A DNA stretch of 64,000 nucleotides from Herbiconiux flava (GCF_013409865.1 NZ_JACCBM010000001.1:744001-808000); one strand, 5' to 3'. Positions 8,858-18,282 are shown, numbered from the stretch's first letter. Made by a program: numbers and translations. The notes: a model not told the origin generated them from the letters alone.

Positions 8858-8903
8858 GCAGTCAGTGTATAGACTTGATGCGTCCGCCCGCCGTGGCGGA
8901 TGC

Positions 8904-8974
8904 GCGGATGTAGTTCAATGGCAGAACTTCAGCTTCCCAAGCTGATAGCGCGGGTTCGATTCCCGTCATCCGCT
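8904..8974 (+). tRNA. tRNA-Gly (anticodon CCC)
   Basis: A 71-nt cloverleaf. The acceptor strands GCGGATG and CATCCGC pair perfectly over 7 bp. The anticodon arm is TCAGC-TTCCCAA-GCTGA with CCC at positions 34-36. The T arm is CGGG-TTCGATT-CCCG, and the discriminator base is T. CCA is not encoded. Confidence 0.95.
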
Positions 8975-8996
8975 CCGAACGGAGCATCATTGCTCC

Positions 8997-9383
8997 ATGG
9001 CCCTTCCTCTCCGCACCATCGCCCGCGTGGCGCTCGGCTCGGCTCTCGTCTTCGCCGGTACCAGCCACCTCACCTTCGCCCGCCGCGACTTCCAGGCCCA
9101 GGTGCCCGAGTTCGTGCCGGTCGACACCGACACGGTCGTGCTCGCCTCAGGTGTCGCCGAGATCGCCCTGGGCGCCGCCCTGGTCGCGCTCCCCGGGCAC
9201 AAGAAGGCCGTCGGCACCGTCGCGGCCCTGTTCTTCACGGCGATCTTCCCCGGCAACGTCTCCCAGTGGCTGCACGGCCGCAGCGCCTTCGGACTCGACA
9301 CCGACCGCCGACGCGCGGTGCGGCTGGCCTTCCAGCCCGTGCTGGTGGCGTGGGCTCTCTGGTCGACGCGCGCCCCGCGCTAG
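8997..9383 (+). CDS. DoxX-like small membrane protein
   Basis: A 128-residue protein with about four hydrophobic segments. The conserved feature is a first-helix region (ALVFAGTSHLTFARRDFQAQVPEFVP) typical of DoxX-like/DUF4267-type proteins. A basic C-terminus ends the protein. No enzymatic motif is visible. It follows tRNA-Gly and lies nine bases before the nucleoside hydrolase, so may share its transcript. Function unknown. Confidence 0.72.
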   Translation: MALPLRTIARVALGSALVFAGTSHLTFARRDFQAQVPEFVPVDTDTVVLASGVAEIALGAALVALPGHKKAVGTVAALFFTAIFPGNVSQWLHGRSAFGLDTDRRRAVRLAFQPVLVAWALWSTRAPR

Positions 9384-9392
9384 ATTGGGCCC

Positions 9393-10361
9393 GTGGCCCA
9401 TCGTGTACTGCTCGACGTCGACACCGGCGTCGATGACGCCCTCGCCGTGCTCTTCGCGGTCGCGCATCCCGAGATCGAGCTCATCGGCATCACCTGCGTC
9501 GCCGGCAACACCTCGCTCGAGAACGTGGTCGCCAACACGCTGACGGTGCTCGACATCGCCGGCGCTCCGCCGATCCCGGTGTCCGCCGGGGCGCAGCGGC
9601 CGCTGATCGCGCCGCCGCGGGCCTCGCACGTGCACGGCAGCGACGGTCTCGGCGACCTGGGTCTGCCCGTCTCCGAGCGGGTTCCGGATGCGCGGCACGC
9701 CGTCGATCTCGCCCGCGACCTCCTGCTCGCCTCCGATCGTCCCGTCACGATCGTCGCGCTCGCCCCGCAGACCAACCTCGCCCTGCTGCTCCGCCTGCAC
9801 CCGGAGGTCGCCCCGAGGATCGAGCGCATCCTGTTCATGGGAGGGTCCGCCTCGGGCGGCAACGCCACCGCGGTGGCGGAGTTCAACGTCTGGCACGACC
9901 CGGAGGCGGCCGCCGTGGTGCTCGACTCGGGCGTGCCCACCTTCATGTACGGGCTCGACGTCTTCAACCAGGTGACCATCGACGAGCCGGCCGCGCGGCT
10001 CCTGCTCGAGTCGTCGTCGGCGTCGGAGCGGTTGGCCGGTGCGTTGCTGCACTTCCAGATGGCCGACCCGGAGTCGGACGACGCCCACGACCCCTCCGCG
10101 TTCGGCGGGCACATCGGCGACGCGGGGGCGCTCTGCGCCCTGGTCGATCCCGGGGCCCTCCGGGTGGAGCGCCATCCGGTTCGGGTGGAGCTCGGCGGGG
10201 AGAGCCGGGGCCAGACCGTCGTCGACCGGCGCCGGCGAGTGGGCGAGGACACGGTGCACGCCGGGGGCGCGTCGGTCGCGCATCCGGTCGATGTCGCCCT
10301 CGACGTCGACGTGGCGCGCTTCGCCGGGCTGTTCCTCGAGACGATCAGCCGGCTGCCGTGA
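9393..10361 (+). CDS. Inosine/uridine-preferring nucleoside hydrolase family protein
   Basis: A 322-residue N-ribohydrolase. The Ca-binding signature DVDTGVDDALAV is at residues 8-19. MGGSASGGNATAVAEFNVWHDPEAA carries the conserved Asn and Asp ligands near residues 150-172. The usual GPLTNLA loop reads APQTNLA. It releases bases from nucleosides for salvage. The start is GTG 9393, and its stop overlaps the next gene's GTG start. Confidence 0.88.
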   Translation: MAHRVLLDVDTGVDDALAVLFAVAHPEIELIGITCVAGNTSLENVVANTLTVLDIAGAPPIPVSAGAQRPLIAPPRASHVHGSDGLGDLGLPVSERVPDARHAVDLARDLLLASDRPVTIVALAPQTNLALLLRLHPEVAPRIERILFMGGSASGGNATAVAEFNVWHDPEAAAVVLDSGVPTFMYGLDVFNQVTIDEPAARLLLESSSASERLAGALLHFQMADPESDDAHDPSAFGGHIGDAGALCALVDPGALRVERHPVRVELGGESRGQTVVDRRRRVGEDTVHAGGASVAHPVDVALDVDVARFAGLFLETISRLP

Positions 10362-11419
10362 GGACCACGCCCGTGCCGGGGGTCGAGGCGATCAGCGAGG
10401 AGGAGCTCCGCGCCGAGACGTCAGGGGAGGGTCTGCCCCCTCTCGCGCCGGTGCGGGACTGGCTGCACGTGCTGCCCCAGGCGCTCGGGTCGACCCATTC
10501 GCCCCGCTACACGCTGAGCTACCTCGTGCTCGACGACGCCGGCGGCGTGCACGTCGTCGATCCCGGATGGGACTCCGAGGAGAACCGGGCCCGCCTCGAG
10601 AGCGCGCTCGACTCGCTCGGCCGAACCGTCGCCGATGTGCGCAGCACGGTCTCGACCCACCTGCACCGGGACCACCTCGGCCTCGCCGAGCACCTGCGGG
10701 AGCGCGCCGGCGCCCGCATCGTGCTGCACGAGCGCGAGCAGGCCGCCATCGAACGCCTCGCCGACGCCCGCGATCGGCAGACCCCGGGTGCGACGACCGC
10801 CCGCCTGATCAGCTGGGGTGTGCCGGCCGCCCGGCGAGAGGAGCTGGAGCCGATGTCGATCGAGGTGACCGCCGCGTGGTCCAGCGCCGACCGGCTGCTC
10901 TCCGACGGCGACCTGCTCGACATCCCGGGTCGGCAGGTGGAGGTGCTCGACACCCCTGGTCACACGCCGGGCCACGTCGCGCTCGTCGACCGCGACGCGC
11001 GGTTGGTGCTCACCGGCGACCATCTGCTGCCCGCGATCTTCGGCGGCATCGGGCTCGGCGGTCCGGCCGAGGACGCCATCGGCGACCACCTGGCCTCGCT
11101 CGACCGGCTCGAACAGCTGGAGTCGGGGAACTCATATGCCTCGGGCGGCATGTACGAGGTCCTACCCGGTCACGGCTACCGCTTCACCGGCCTCACCGCC
11201 CGCGTCCGCGAGACCCGCGAGCATCACCGCGCCCGCTCGGCGGAGATCGCCGCGCTGCTGGAGCAGAGCCCGGGTGCCACCGTGTGGAAGGTGGCGGAGG
11301 GGGTGCGCTGGTCGGCCGGCTGGGAGAACCTCCGCCCGTTCCACCGCTTCTCCGCGCTCGCGCAGACCGCCATGCACATGAACCATCTGCGCCTCGCCCA
11401 CGAGCGGGGGGTCGGCTGA
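10358..11419 (+). CDS. Metallo-beta-lactamase-fold hydrolase
   Basis: A 353-residue MBL-fold protein. HLHRDH (residues 101-106) is the HxHxDH metal site. Further metal-binding segments are TPGHTPGH, LTGDHLL and VLPGHG. A helical C-terminal region of about 80 residues (RVRETREHHRARSAEIAALL) resembles the tail of glyoxalase-II-like/LACTB2-type MBL proteins. It is translationally coupled to the nucleoside hydrolase. The substrate is not predictable. Confidence 0.85.
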   Translation: MRTTPVPGVEAISEEELRAETSGEGLPPLAPVRDWLHVLPQALGSTHSPRYTLSYLVLDDAGGVHVVDPGWDSEENRARLESALDSLGRTVADVRSTVSTHLHRDHLGLAEHLRERAGARIVLHEREQAAIERLADARDRQTPGATTARLISWGVPAARREELEPMSIEVTAAWSSADRLLSDGDLLDIPGRQVEVLDTPGHTPGHVALVDRDARLVLTGDHLLPAIFGGIGLGGPAEDAIGDHLASLDRLEQLESGNSYASGGMYEVLPGHGYRFTGLTARVRETREHHRARSAEIAALLEQSPGATVWKVAEGVRWSAGWENLRPFHRFSALAQTAMHMNHLRLAHERGVG

Positions 11420-12084
11420 TGGCGGAGTTCGTCGACATCCCCTCGCCCGGCTGGCCGCTGCAGTTCGGCGAGAGCGGGCGGCCCGCCGTCGTGATCGTGC
11501 ACGACGCCTACGGCCGCCTGCCGTACCTCGAGGCGTACGCCCGCGCTCTCGCCGGCCAGGGCTTCTTCGTGGTGATGCCCGACCTGTTCGACGGGGTCGC
11601 GACGACCGACCCCGACGGGGCGGCCGAGCTCGAGGCGCGGCTCGACCCGGGCTTCGCCCTGGCGACGCTCGACGACGCCGTGGCGCTCGCCCGAACCCCG
11701 GAGGGTGCCGCCGAGGGCAGCCCGGCCCGGGTCGGGCTGATCGGGCTCGGGCTCGGTGGTCGCTACGCCCTGCGTCTCGCTCAGCGCGGGGCGGCGGATG
11801 CGGTGGTCGCCTACTACGCCCTGCTCGGCGACGACGAGGGCGGGGTCGTCCCCGCGCCCGTGCTGCTCCACCGAGCCGAGGACACGGCCTGGGCCGGAGG
11901 GGCCGACGTCGACGGCTTCGTCAGCCGGCTGAAGGAGCACGGCACCCCCGTCACCCAGCACAGCTACGCCGGAACCACGGCCGGCTTCGCGAACGCCACG
12001 GTGCTGCCGCTGGTCGATCGCAACGCCGCCGCCCTGGCCTTCGCCCGGAGCACCTATTTCCTGCAGGCGCAGCTCCTGGACTAG
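11419..12084 (+). CDS. Dienelactone-hydrolase-fold protein lacking catalytic residues
   Basis: A 221-residue alpha/beta hydrolase of the dienelactone hydrolase type, seen in VIVHDAYGRLPYLEAYARAL and VVMPDLFDG. The nucleophile elbow reads GLGLGG (residues 109-114), where active enzymes have Cys or Ser at the third position. The usual catalytic His segment reads TTAGF with Ala at 188. It may therefore be a pseudoenzyme or use different residues. The start ATG 11419 shares one base with the preceding stop. The overlap places it in one operon with the nucleoside and MBL hydrolases. Confidence 0.8.
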   Translation: MAEFVDIPSPGWPLQFGESGRPAVVIVHDAYGRLPYLEAYARALAGQGFFVVMPDLFDGVATTDPDGAAELEARLDPGFALATLDDAVALARTPEGAAEGSPARVGLIGLGLGGRYALRLAQRGAADAVVAYYALLGDDEGGVVPAPVLLHRAEDTAWAGGADVDGFVSRLKEHGTPVTQHSYAGTTAGFANATVLPLVDRNAAALAFARSTYFLQAQLLD

Positions 12085-12095
12085 CGTTCGGGAGC

Positions 12096-12398
12096 ATGAC
12101 CGCATTCGCTCCCGAGGTCGTCGAGGCGATCCTCCGCCACATGAACGGCGACCACACCGACGACAACCTGCTGATCGCCCGCGCCTTCGTCGACCCGTCC
12201 GCGGAGTCGGCCGAGATGGTGGGCCTGGACGGGGACGGCGGGGTGTGGGACGTCACCACCGCCCGGGGAGCGCATCGCGCATCCGTCGCCTGGCCGGCCG
12301 GGGCGATCACCGAGCGCGGAGAGGTGCGGCGGGAGATCGTGGCGCTCTACGACGAGGCGTGCGCGGTGCTGGGTGTCGAACCGCGCCCGCATTCGTGA
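12096..12398 (+). CDS. DUF2470 domain protein
   Basis: A 100-residue protein covering one DUF2470 domain (ILRHMNGDHTDDNLLIARAF), the domain found at the end of HugZ/pyridoxamine-oxidase-like heme proteins. HMNGDH supplies conserved His/Asp residues. Its position 76 bases before a heme oxygenase suggests a role in heme or iron handling, but no activity can be assigned. It begins 11 bases after the DLH-like gene. Confidence 0.8.
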   Translation: MTAFAPEVVEAILRHMNGDHTDDNLLIARAFVDPSAESAEMVGLDGDGGVWDVTTARGAHRASVAWPAGAITERGEVRREIVALYDEACAVLGVEPRPHS

Positions 12399-12436
12399 CG
12401 AACTCGTAGACATTCCGGCCGTTCCCTCCGCTACAG

Positions 12437-12455
12437 TTAGGGCAACCTAACCTCC
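12437..12455. promoter_or_regulatory. DtxR/IdeR-type iron box before heme oxygenase
   Basis: TTAGGGCAACCTAACCTCC matches the 19-bp iron-repressor consensus (TTAGGTTAGCCTAACCTAA) at most positions, including both TTAGG and CCTAAC half-sites. It lies 20 bases upstream of the heme oxygenase ATG. This predicts repression when iron is plentiful. Confidence 0.72.
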
Positions 12456-12474
12456 GACGGCTTGGACTGAACGC

Positions 12475-13128
12475 ATGGCTGCAGTGATCCCCTTCTCGCA
12501 GGCGCTCCGCGAGCGCACCTGGACCGGACATTCCGACAGCGAGGGCGCCGGTTTCATGACGGATCTGATGAGCGGCAAGGGCTCGCGCGACGACTACATC
12601 GCGCTGGTGGCCCAGCACTTCTTCATCTACGAGTCGCTCGAGGCGGCCGCCGACCGGATGAAGAACGATCCCGTGGCGGCGTCGTTCATCTCGCCGAAGC
12701 TCACCCGGCTGCCCGCGATCGTCGAAGACCTGCGGTTCCTGATCGGCGACGACTGGCGGGAGCAGATCGTGCCGCTGCCCACCACCGCCCGCTACGTGCG
12801 GCGCATCGACGAGGTCGCTGCCACCTGGAACGGCGGCTTCATCGCCCACCATTACACGCGCTACCTCGGCGACCTCTCGGGCGGGCAGATCATCCGCACG
12901 CTGATGCAGCGCCAGTTCGGCTTCGAGACCAACGGCGTGGGCTTCTACCTCTTCGGCGACATCGCGAAGCCGAAGGAGTTCAAGGAGACCTACCGCACCC
13001 AGCTCGACGCGGTCGACTGGGACGCGGCGGAGCGGGAGCGGGTGATCGACGAGGTGCTCGTCGCGTATCGATTCAACACCGAGCTCTTCCTCGACCTGGC
13101 GCAGGCCAAGGCCGCGCAGGTCGCGTAG
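12475..13128 (+). CDS. hmuO: Biliverdin-producing heme oxygenase
   Basis: A 217-residue alpha-helical heme oxygenase that opens heme to release iron, CO and biliverdin. The proximal-His region is TWTGHSDSEGAGFM, and the distal helix carries YLGDLSGGQ. The start is ATG 12475, just downstream of an iron box. This supports use of heme as an iron source under iron limitation. The symbol follows the Corynebacterium homologue. Confidence 0.93.
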   Translation: MAAVIPFSQALRERTWTGHSDSEGAGFMTDLMSGKGSRDDYIALVAQHFFIYESLEAAADRMKNDPVAASFISPKLTRLPAIVEDLRFLIGDDWREQIVPLPTTARYVRRIDEVAATWNGGFIAHHYTRYLGDLSGGQIIRTLMQRQFGFETNGVGFYLFGDIAKPKEFKETYRTQLDAVDWDAAERERVIDEVLVAYRFNTELFLDLAQAKAAQVA

Positions 13129-13155
13129 CCGGCGAGCCCCGCCGGGCGCCCGGGG

Positions 13156-15219
13156 TCAGGCGGTCGCCGCCCGGGGCCCTGCGGGGAGGGCCGGCTGGGA
13201 TGCGATGACCACCACGTCGCGTGATCGCTGCCGCGACGCGGCGACGAGGCCGAGCGCGAGACCGATCAGCCCGAACACGGCGAGCGCCGCAGCGGCACCG
13301 AGCACCGTGTCGAGCGATCCGCCCGCGAGCAGCGCCTGCAGCCCGGTGATGGCGTTGGTCAGCGGCAGCAGCGACGCGATCCCGGTGTAGAGCGACGAGC
13401 TCAACCCGGCCGGGACGATCACGGCCGCGGCGGCGACCTGCACCGCGAGCAGGGCGATCGAGAGCACCCGTCCGGTCTGGCCGAGCAGGGCGATCAGCCC
13501 CTGGTGCAGGGTGACGAACACGAGCGACATCAGCAGCGAGAACAGGATGCCGCCGGCGAGCCGGGCCGGATCGACACCCACGGCGAACAGCACCGCGGCC
13601 ACGACCGCGGCCTGCACGAGGCCGAGCAGCGCGGCCGGGATCAGCGCCCCGACGACGACCCGGACGGTGGACGCCGTGGAGTCGAGGGCGCGGCGCGTGA
13701 ACGGCGCCAGCAGGAGGTAGACGGCGAACGCGCCCAGCCAGAGCGCCAGCGGGATGACAACGGCGGCGATCGCGGCAGCGGGGGAGGGCGCCCCGCCCAC
13801 GCTGGTCTGCGCGGTCAGGATGGGCTGCGTGACGACGGTCGCCAGCTGCGTCTGCTGGTCGGCGGTGTACGCCGGGATCTGGTCGGACCCCTCCTGCAGC
13901 TTGGTCGCGAGCTCCTGAGGGGCGGTGCTGAGCTCGTGCAGGCTGCCGCCCAGCTCGGAGGCGCCCTTGGCGGCGTCGCGGAGGCCACCCGTCAGCGACA
14001 CCATGCCCGTGGCCAGCTGGGACGACGCACCGGCGGCATCCGAGATCCCCTTCGTCAGCAGGGGGGTCGAGGCCGCGAACGCCGACTGAGCCTCACTGAG
14101 CTCGGTCGAGTACCTCTCGAGTTCGCCGACGCCCAGCGCGTCAGCACCCAGCGCGAGCGTGACGGTGAACGACGAGACCCGGATCCCGGCCGCCGTCTCC
14201 TGCAGCTGTGCGAGCCGGGCCTGGGTCTCTTCGGGCGTCAGGGTCGGCACGTCGGCGCTCAGGGCGGCGATGTCGGACTCGAGGGCCTTCTGGCGCTCGT
14301 CGATGGCATAGCTCGCCGCCGTCTCGTCGTCGAGAACGGTCTTCAGGAACGAGATGCCGCTCGAGATGCCGGAGGAGGCCTCGGCGAAGCCGTCCGCCAC
14401 CTGCGGCAGGGGTGCGACGACGGTCGACAGGGTGCCGAGCCCTGAGGCCAGACCCTGGACCCCCGTGGTGAGCGGCACCGCTCCCTTGTCGACCGCGTCG
14501 GTCAGGCCGCCGGCCAGCCCGTCGGCACCGGTGCCCGCCTGGTCGACGTAGCCTGCTATCTGGGTCGCCCCGCCCGCGGCCTGGGAGAGGCTGGTGCGCA
14601 CTCCGCCGAACGCCTCCAGCGACTTGGTGACGTAGCCCGAGGTGATCTGGCGGGAGACCGCGGCCTGGAGGTCGGTCGAGAGGGCGTTCGCGAGCAGCTG
14701 GGTGGCGTAGCTGCTGCCGGCATCGGTCTGCACCTGCAGCGTCGACTGCACCGGGTTCGCCGTGCCCACCGACTGGAACGAGGCGCTGAAGTCGGAGGGG
14801 ATCGTCACGACGGCGGCGAAGTCGCCCGACGCCAGGCCGGCCGACGCGGTCTTCGCGTCGGTGAGGGTCCAGCTGAAGCCGGTGCCCGAGGTGCCGTCGG
14901 TGAGGTCGGTGGTCAGCAGCTTGCTGAACACGGCCTTCGACGTCGTCCCGTCCGCGGCCGTGACGTCGACGTACTCGTCCTCGTTCACCAGGGCGGCGGG
15001 CAGCAGGGGAGCGGTGCTCGAGGAGGAACCGGCGGTGCTCGAGGGGGAGCCGGCGGTGCTCGACCCCGCCTCGGCTCCGGCCGGGCTCTGGAACGCGCTC
15101 ACGGCCACGCCCGCGATCAGCAGCGGCGTGAGGACGGCGAGCCCGATGGCGATGCGGCGTCCGAGCGGGGAGACGGGGGCGGTGTCGCCGCGGCGCACGA
15201 GGGATCGGAGGCTCGTCAT
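13156..15219 (-). CDS. YhgE/Pip family membrane protein
   Basis: A 687-residue protein with one N-terminal helix (about residues 24-44), a long extracellular Ser/Thr/Ala-rich region with repeated GGL/heptad-like segments, and about five or six C-terminal helices like the ABC-2 permease fold. This is the YhgE/phage-infection-protein architecture. The start ATG 15219 overlaps the stop of the upstream mmpL as ATGA, so the two are coupled. The pairing with an MmpL transporter is common in actinobacteria and suggests cell-envelope export, but the substrate is unknown. Confidence 0.85.
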   Translation of the reverse strand: MTSLRSLVRRGDTAPVSPLGRRIAIGLAVLTPLLIAGVAVSAFQSPAGAEAGSSTAGSPSSTAGSSSSTAPLLPAALVNEDEYVDVTAADGTTSKAVFSKLLTTDLTDGTSGTGFSWTLTDAKTASAGLASGDFAAVVTIPSDFSASFQSVGTANPVQSTLQVQTDAGSSYATQLLANALSTDLQAAVSRQITSGYVTKSLEAFGGVRTSLSQAAGGATQIAGYVDQAGTGADGLAGGLTDAVDKGAVPLTTGVQGLASGLGTLSTVVAPLPQVADGFAEASSGISSGISFLKTVLDDETAASYAIDERQKALESDIAALSADVPTLTPEETQARLAQLQETAAGIRVSSFTVTLALGADALGVGELERYSTELSEAQSAFAASTPLLTKGISDAAGASSQLATGMVSLTGGLRDAAKGASELGGSLHELSTAPQELATKLQEGSDQIPAYTADQQTQLATVVTQPILTAQTSVGGAPSPAAAIAAVVIPLALWLGAFAVYLLLAPFTRRALDSTASTVRVVVGALIPAALLGLVQAAVVAAVLFAVGVDPARLAGGILFSLLMSLVFVTLHQGLIALLGQTGRVLSIALLAVQVAAAAVIVPAGLSSSLYTGIASLLPLTNAITGLQALLAGGSLDTVLGAAAALAVFGLIGLALGLVAASRQRSRDVVVIASQPALPAGPRAATA

Positions 15220-18182
15220 GCGGTCACTTCTTCTCGAGGGGTGCTGTCGGTGGGGGAGGACGGGGCGGCGGCGGTGGTGTCGGAGGCGGTGCCGGCCGGG
15301 TCGGCATCGAGCGCCGCAGCCCCGGGCGCAGCCGACGCCGGCGCCGCGAGCTCCTTCGCGGGCAGGTGCACCGTCAGCTCGAGCCCCGGGGGAGCGGGAA
15401 CGAGGGCGAGCACCCGCACGTTCCGGCCGCTCAGTTCGAGCCGGGCGCCGTGGTGCGCCACGGCGAGGGTCGCGGCGAGCGGCAGCGCGTCGTGCAGCAC
15501 GGCGAGCGCCCGCTGCAGCAGCGGGGTCGGGATGCCGGTGGCGTCGATCGCGACGAGCCGCGCCCGGGCGGTGGTCGCCACCGCGAGGCTGCGCAGCCAC
15601 TCCCCGGCGACCGGGGCACCCCAGAGCTCGTCGAGCTCGGCCCCGAGCTCGCGCTCGAGCCGGGCGAGCACGCCGGGGGCTCCGGACGCCAGCGCCCCGC
15701 CCGATTCCCCGAGCGACGCGTCGACGGGGCGCTGCACCAGCACCGAACTCCGCCGCAGGGCCGCCGCGTGGAACGGCAGCGGCTGATCGAGCACCCGCAG
15801 GTGCCCTCCGCGCAGCTCCTGCCGCCCGGCGAACGCGGCGACCACGGCCTCGGGGTGCGTCGACGACGCCCCCGTCACGAGCACGAGCTCGCCCGCCTCG
15901 GCGCGCAGCTCGAACGGCGCGGCCCCGGCGCCCACCACGACGGCTCCCGCAGCGGCGACGGCGAACGGCCGCCCCGCCTCGTCGAGTGGCCGCCACTCGG
16001 TGGCGGAGAGCAGCTCGCGCACGCCCTCACCCTCGAGGTCGACGTTCGGCAGGATGCGCCCGAGCCAGGCGGGCAGCGCCCAGCCCCAGCGACCCAGCAG
16101 GATCATCACCGCGGGGATGAACGTCATGCGCACCAGGAAGGCGTCGATGAAGACGCCGGCCGCGAGCCCCAGCGCGATCGGCTGCAGCACCGCTCCGCCG
16201 CCGGGCACGAACGAGGCGAACACCGCGAACATGATCAGCGCCGCCGCGGTCACGACGCGCGCGGCGCCGATGAAGCCGTGCCGCACCGCGGTGTGCGGGT
16301 CGCCCGTCTTGACGAACTCCTCGCGCATCCGGGAGACCAGGAAGACCTGGTAGTCCATCGCCAGGCCGAACAGCACGGCCATCAGCAGGATCGGGAAGAA
16401 GCTGATCACGGGCCCGACCTTGGCCACGCCGAGCACGTCGGCGAGCCACCCCCACTCGAACACCGCGGTGACGATGCCGAACGACGCGAACACCGACAGC
16501 AGATAGCCGACGGTCGCCGTCACCGGCACGGCGAGCGAGCGGAACACGATGGTGAGCAGGATGATGCACAGCCCCACCACGACGATGCCGTAGGGCACCA
16601 GGGCGCTCTGCAGCCGCTCGGAGACGTCGATGCCGAGGGCGGTCTGCCCCGTCACCTGGTAGCCGAAGCCGTTCGCCTTCTCGAACGCCGGCTCGCTCGA
16701 GCGGATGCTCTGCACCAGGTTCTGCGTGGCGGCACTGTCGGGAGCCGAATCGGGCGTGATCGAGACGATGAGCATGTCGGCCGTGGCGTTCGGCACGACC
16801 TGGCTCACCGATTGGACGTCGTCGAGGCCGCCGAACCGGTCTCCGAACGAGGTGATGGCGTCGCCGAGGTCGGTCGCGGCCACGGTCGAGACGTCGGCGG
16901 TCACGAGCAGCGGCCCGTTGAAGCCGGGCCCGAAGCCCTCATCCAGCAGGTCGTAGCCGGTGCGCGACACCGAGCCCTCGGGGTTGTAGCCCGCATCCGG
17001 GAGCGTCAGGCGCATCGAGCCCACCGGCAGCGCGACGATCACGAGACCGATCACCACGACCGCGACGGTGATCACCGGCTTGGCCGTGACGACAGCGACC
17101 CAGCGGGCGCCGAGGGTGCGGTGCGTGCCCTCGGCCGCCAGCTCCCGCTTGGTCGAGCGCGAGGTCGGCTTCGGCACCAGCTTCCGGCCGAACAGGCCCA
17201 GGATGGCCGGCAGCAGCGTGAGGGCCACGAGAACCGCCACGACCACGGCCACCGCGGCGCCGAGCCCCATGACGGTCAAGAACGGGATCTGCACGACTGC
17301 CAGGCCGAGGAGCGCGATCACGACGGTGAGGCCGGCGAACACGACCGCGCTTCCGGCCGTGGAGGTCGCGACGGCGGCCGACTCCTTCGGATCCATCCCC
17401 CGGATGAGCTGGGCCCGGTGCCGCGAGACGATGAACAGGGCGTAGTCGATGCCCACCGCGAGGCCGAGCATGGTCGCGAGCAGCGGGGCGGTCGAGGAGA
17501 CGTCGGCGAAGGCCGTCGACAGCACGATCAGCGAGTAGGCGACGGCCACACCGATCACGGCGGTGACGAGGGGCATGCCGGCGGCGAGCAGCGAGCCGAA
17601 GGTGATCAGCAGCACGACGAAGGCCACGGCGAGACCGATCAGCTCGGTGTCGGCCGCTGCGGTGCTCACGTCGGTGAGGCCGGAGTACGCGACGGTCATC
17701 CCACCCGTCGCCGCCGTCTCGGCCGCGGCCTTCAGCGCGGTCGCATCGGCCTCGGTGAAGTCGGAGCTCGCCACCGTCAGCTGCACCGTGCTGAAGGCGA
17801 GGCGACCGGAGTACTCTCCGGAGTCGGAGACCTGGCCCGTCACGTTCTCATCGAAGGGACCGCTCACCCCGACCACGTCGGGGGACGCCTTCATCGCCTC
17901 GTCGGCCGCCGCGATCTGAGGCTCGAAGTCCTGGATGCTCGACCCCTCCGGCACCTCGAAGATGACGCGCACCGAGCCGCCCGCGGCCTGGGGGAAGCGC
18001 TGGTCGAGCATGTCGATCGCCTGCTGCGACTCGGTGCCCGGGATCTCGAACGCGGAGGCGAACGACTTCTGCAGCAGCTGTCCGCCGCCGACGATGAGCA
18101 CGAGCAGAACGATCCAGCCCACGATGACGACGATGCTCCGCCGTGCGGCGAACCGGCCGATGCGATACAGCACAGTTGCCAT
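15216..18182 (-). CDS. MMPL/RND-family transporter with ATPase-like C-terminal extension
   Basis: A 988-residue RND-type transporter. Two repeats, each of one helix, an extracellular domain and a five-helix bundle, span about residues 1-715. GIDYALFIVSRHR and AMDYQVFLVSRMR are the conserved charged motifs of the helix bundles. The final 270 residues are soluble and include a segment resembling a degenerate ABC nucleotide-binding domain (GELVLVTGASSTHPEAV, then LRRSSVLVQRPVDASLGESGG), with the Walker A Lys lost. It is followed by the coupled YhgE/Pip gene. Confidence 0.9.
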   Translation of the reverse strand: MATVLYRIGRFAARRSIVVIVGWIVLLVLIVGGGQLLQKSFASAFEIPGTESQQAIDMLDQRFPQAAGGSVRVIFEVPEGSSIQDFEPQIAAADEAMKASPDVVGVSGPFDENVTGQVSDSGEYSGRLAFSTVQLTVASSDFTEADATALKAAAETAATGGMTVAYSGLTDVSTAAADTELIGLAVAFVVLLITFGSLLAAGMPLVTAVIGVAVAYSLIVLSTAFADVSSTAPLLATMLGLAVGIDYALFIVSRHRAQLIRGMDPKESAAVATSTAGSAVVFAGLTVVIALLGLAVVQIPFLTVMGLGAAVAVVVAVLVALTLLPAILGLFGRKLVPKPTSRSTKRELAAEGTHRTLGARWVAVVTAKPVITVAVVVIGLVIVALPVGSMRLTLPDAGYNPEGSVSRTGYDLLDEGFGPGFNGPLLVTADVSTVAATDLGDAITSFGDRFGGLDDVQSVSQVVPNATADMLIVSITPDSAPDSAATQNLVQSIRSSEPAFEKANGFGYQVTGQTALGIDVSERLQSALVPYGIVVVGLCIILLTIVFRSLAVPVTATVGYLLSVFASFGIVTAVFEWGWLADVLGVAKVGPVISFFPILLMAVLFGLAMDYQVFLVSRMREEFVKTGDPHTAVRHGFIGAARVVTAAALIMFAVFASFVPGGGAVLQPIALGLAAGVFIDAFLVRMTFIPAVMILLGRWGWALPAWLGRILPNVDLEGEGVRELLSATEWRPLDEAGRPFAVAAAGAVVVGAGAAPFELRAEAGELVLVTGASSTHPEAVVAAFAGRQELRGGHLRVLDQPLPFHAAALRRSSVLVQRPVDASLGESGGALASGAPGVLARLERELGAELDELWGAPVAGEWLRSLAVATTARARLVAIDATGIPTPLLQRALAVLHDALPLAATLAVAHHGARLELSGRNVRVLALVPAPPGLELTVHLPAKELAAPASAAPGAAALDADPAGTASDTTAAAPSSPTDSTPREEVTA

Positions 18183-18282
18183 GGTGAACCCCCTCGCCGC
18201 AAGGCTATCGGCGCTCCCTCGCCGACGCGGGGCCGCACCCGCCCCAGTAAGGGGGGGCCGGCCCCAGAGCCGAGGTCCTGTC

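Noticed and set aside
13156..15996. Very long minus-strand frame extending YhgE/Pip by 259 codons
   Set aside because: The added part is Arg-rich and antisense-frame to the mmpL tail; ATG 15219 gives ATGA coupling and a proper N-terminal helix.
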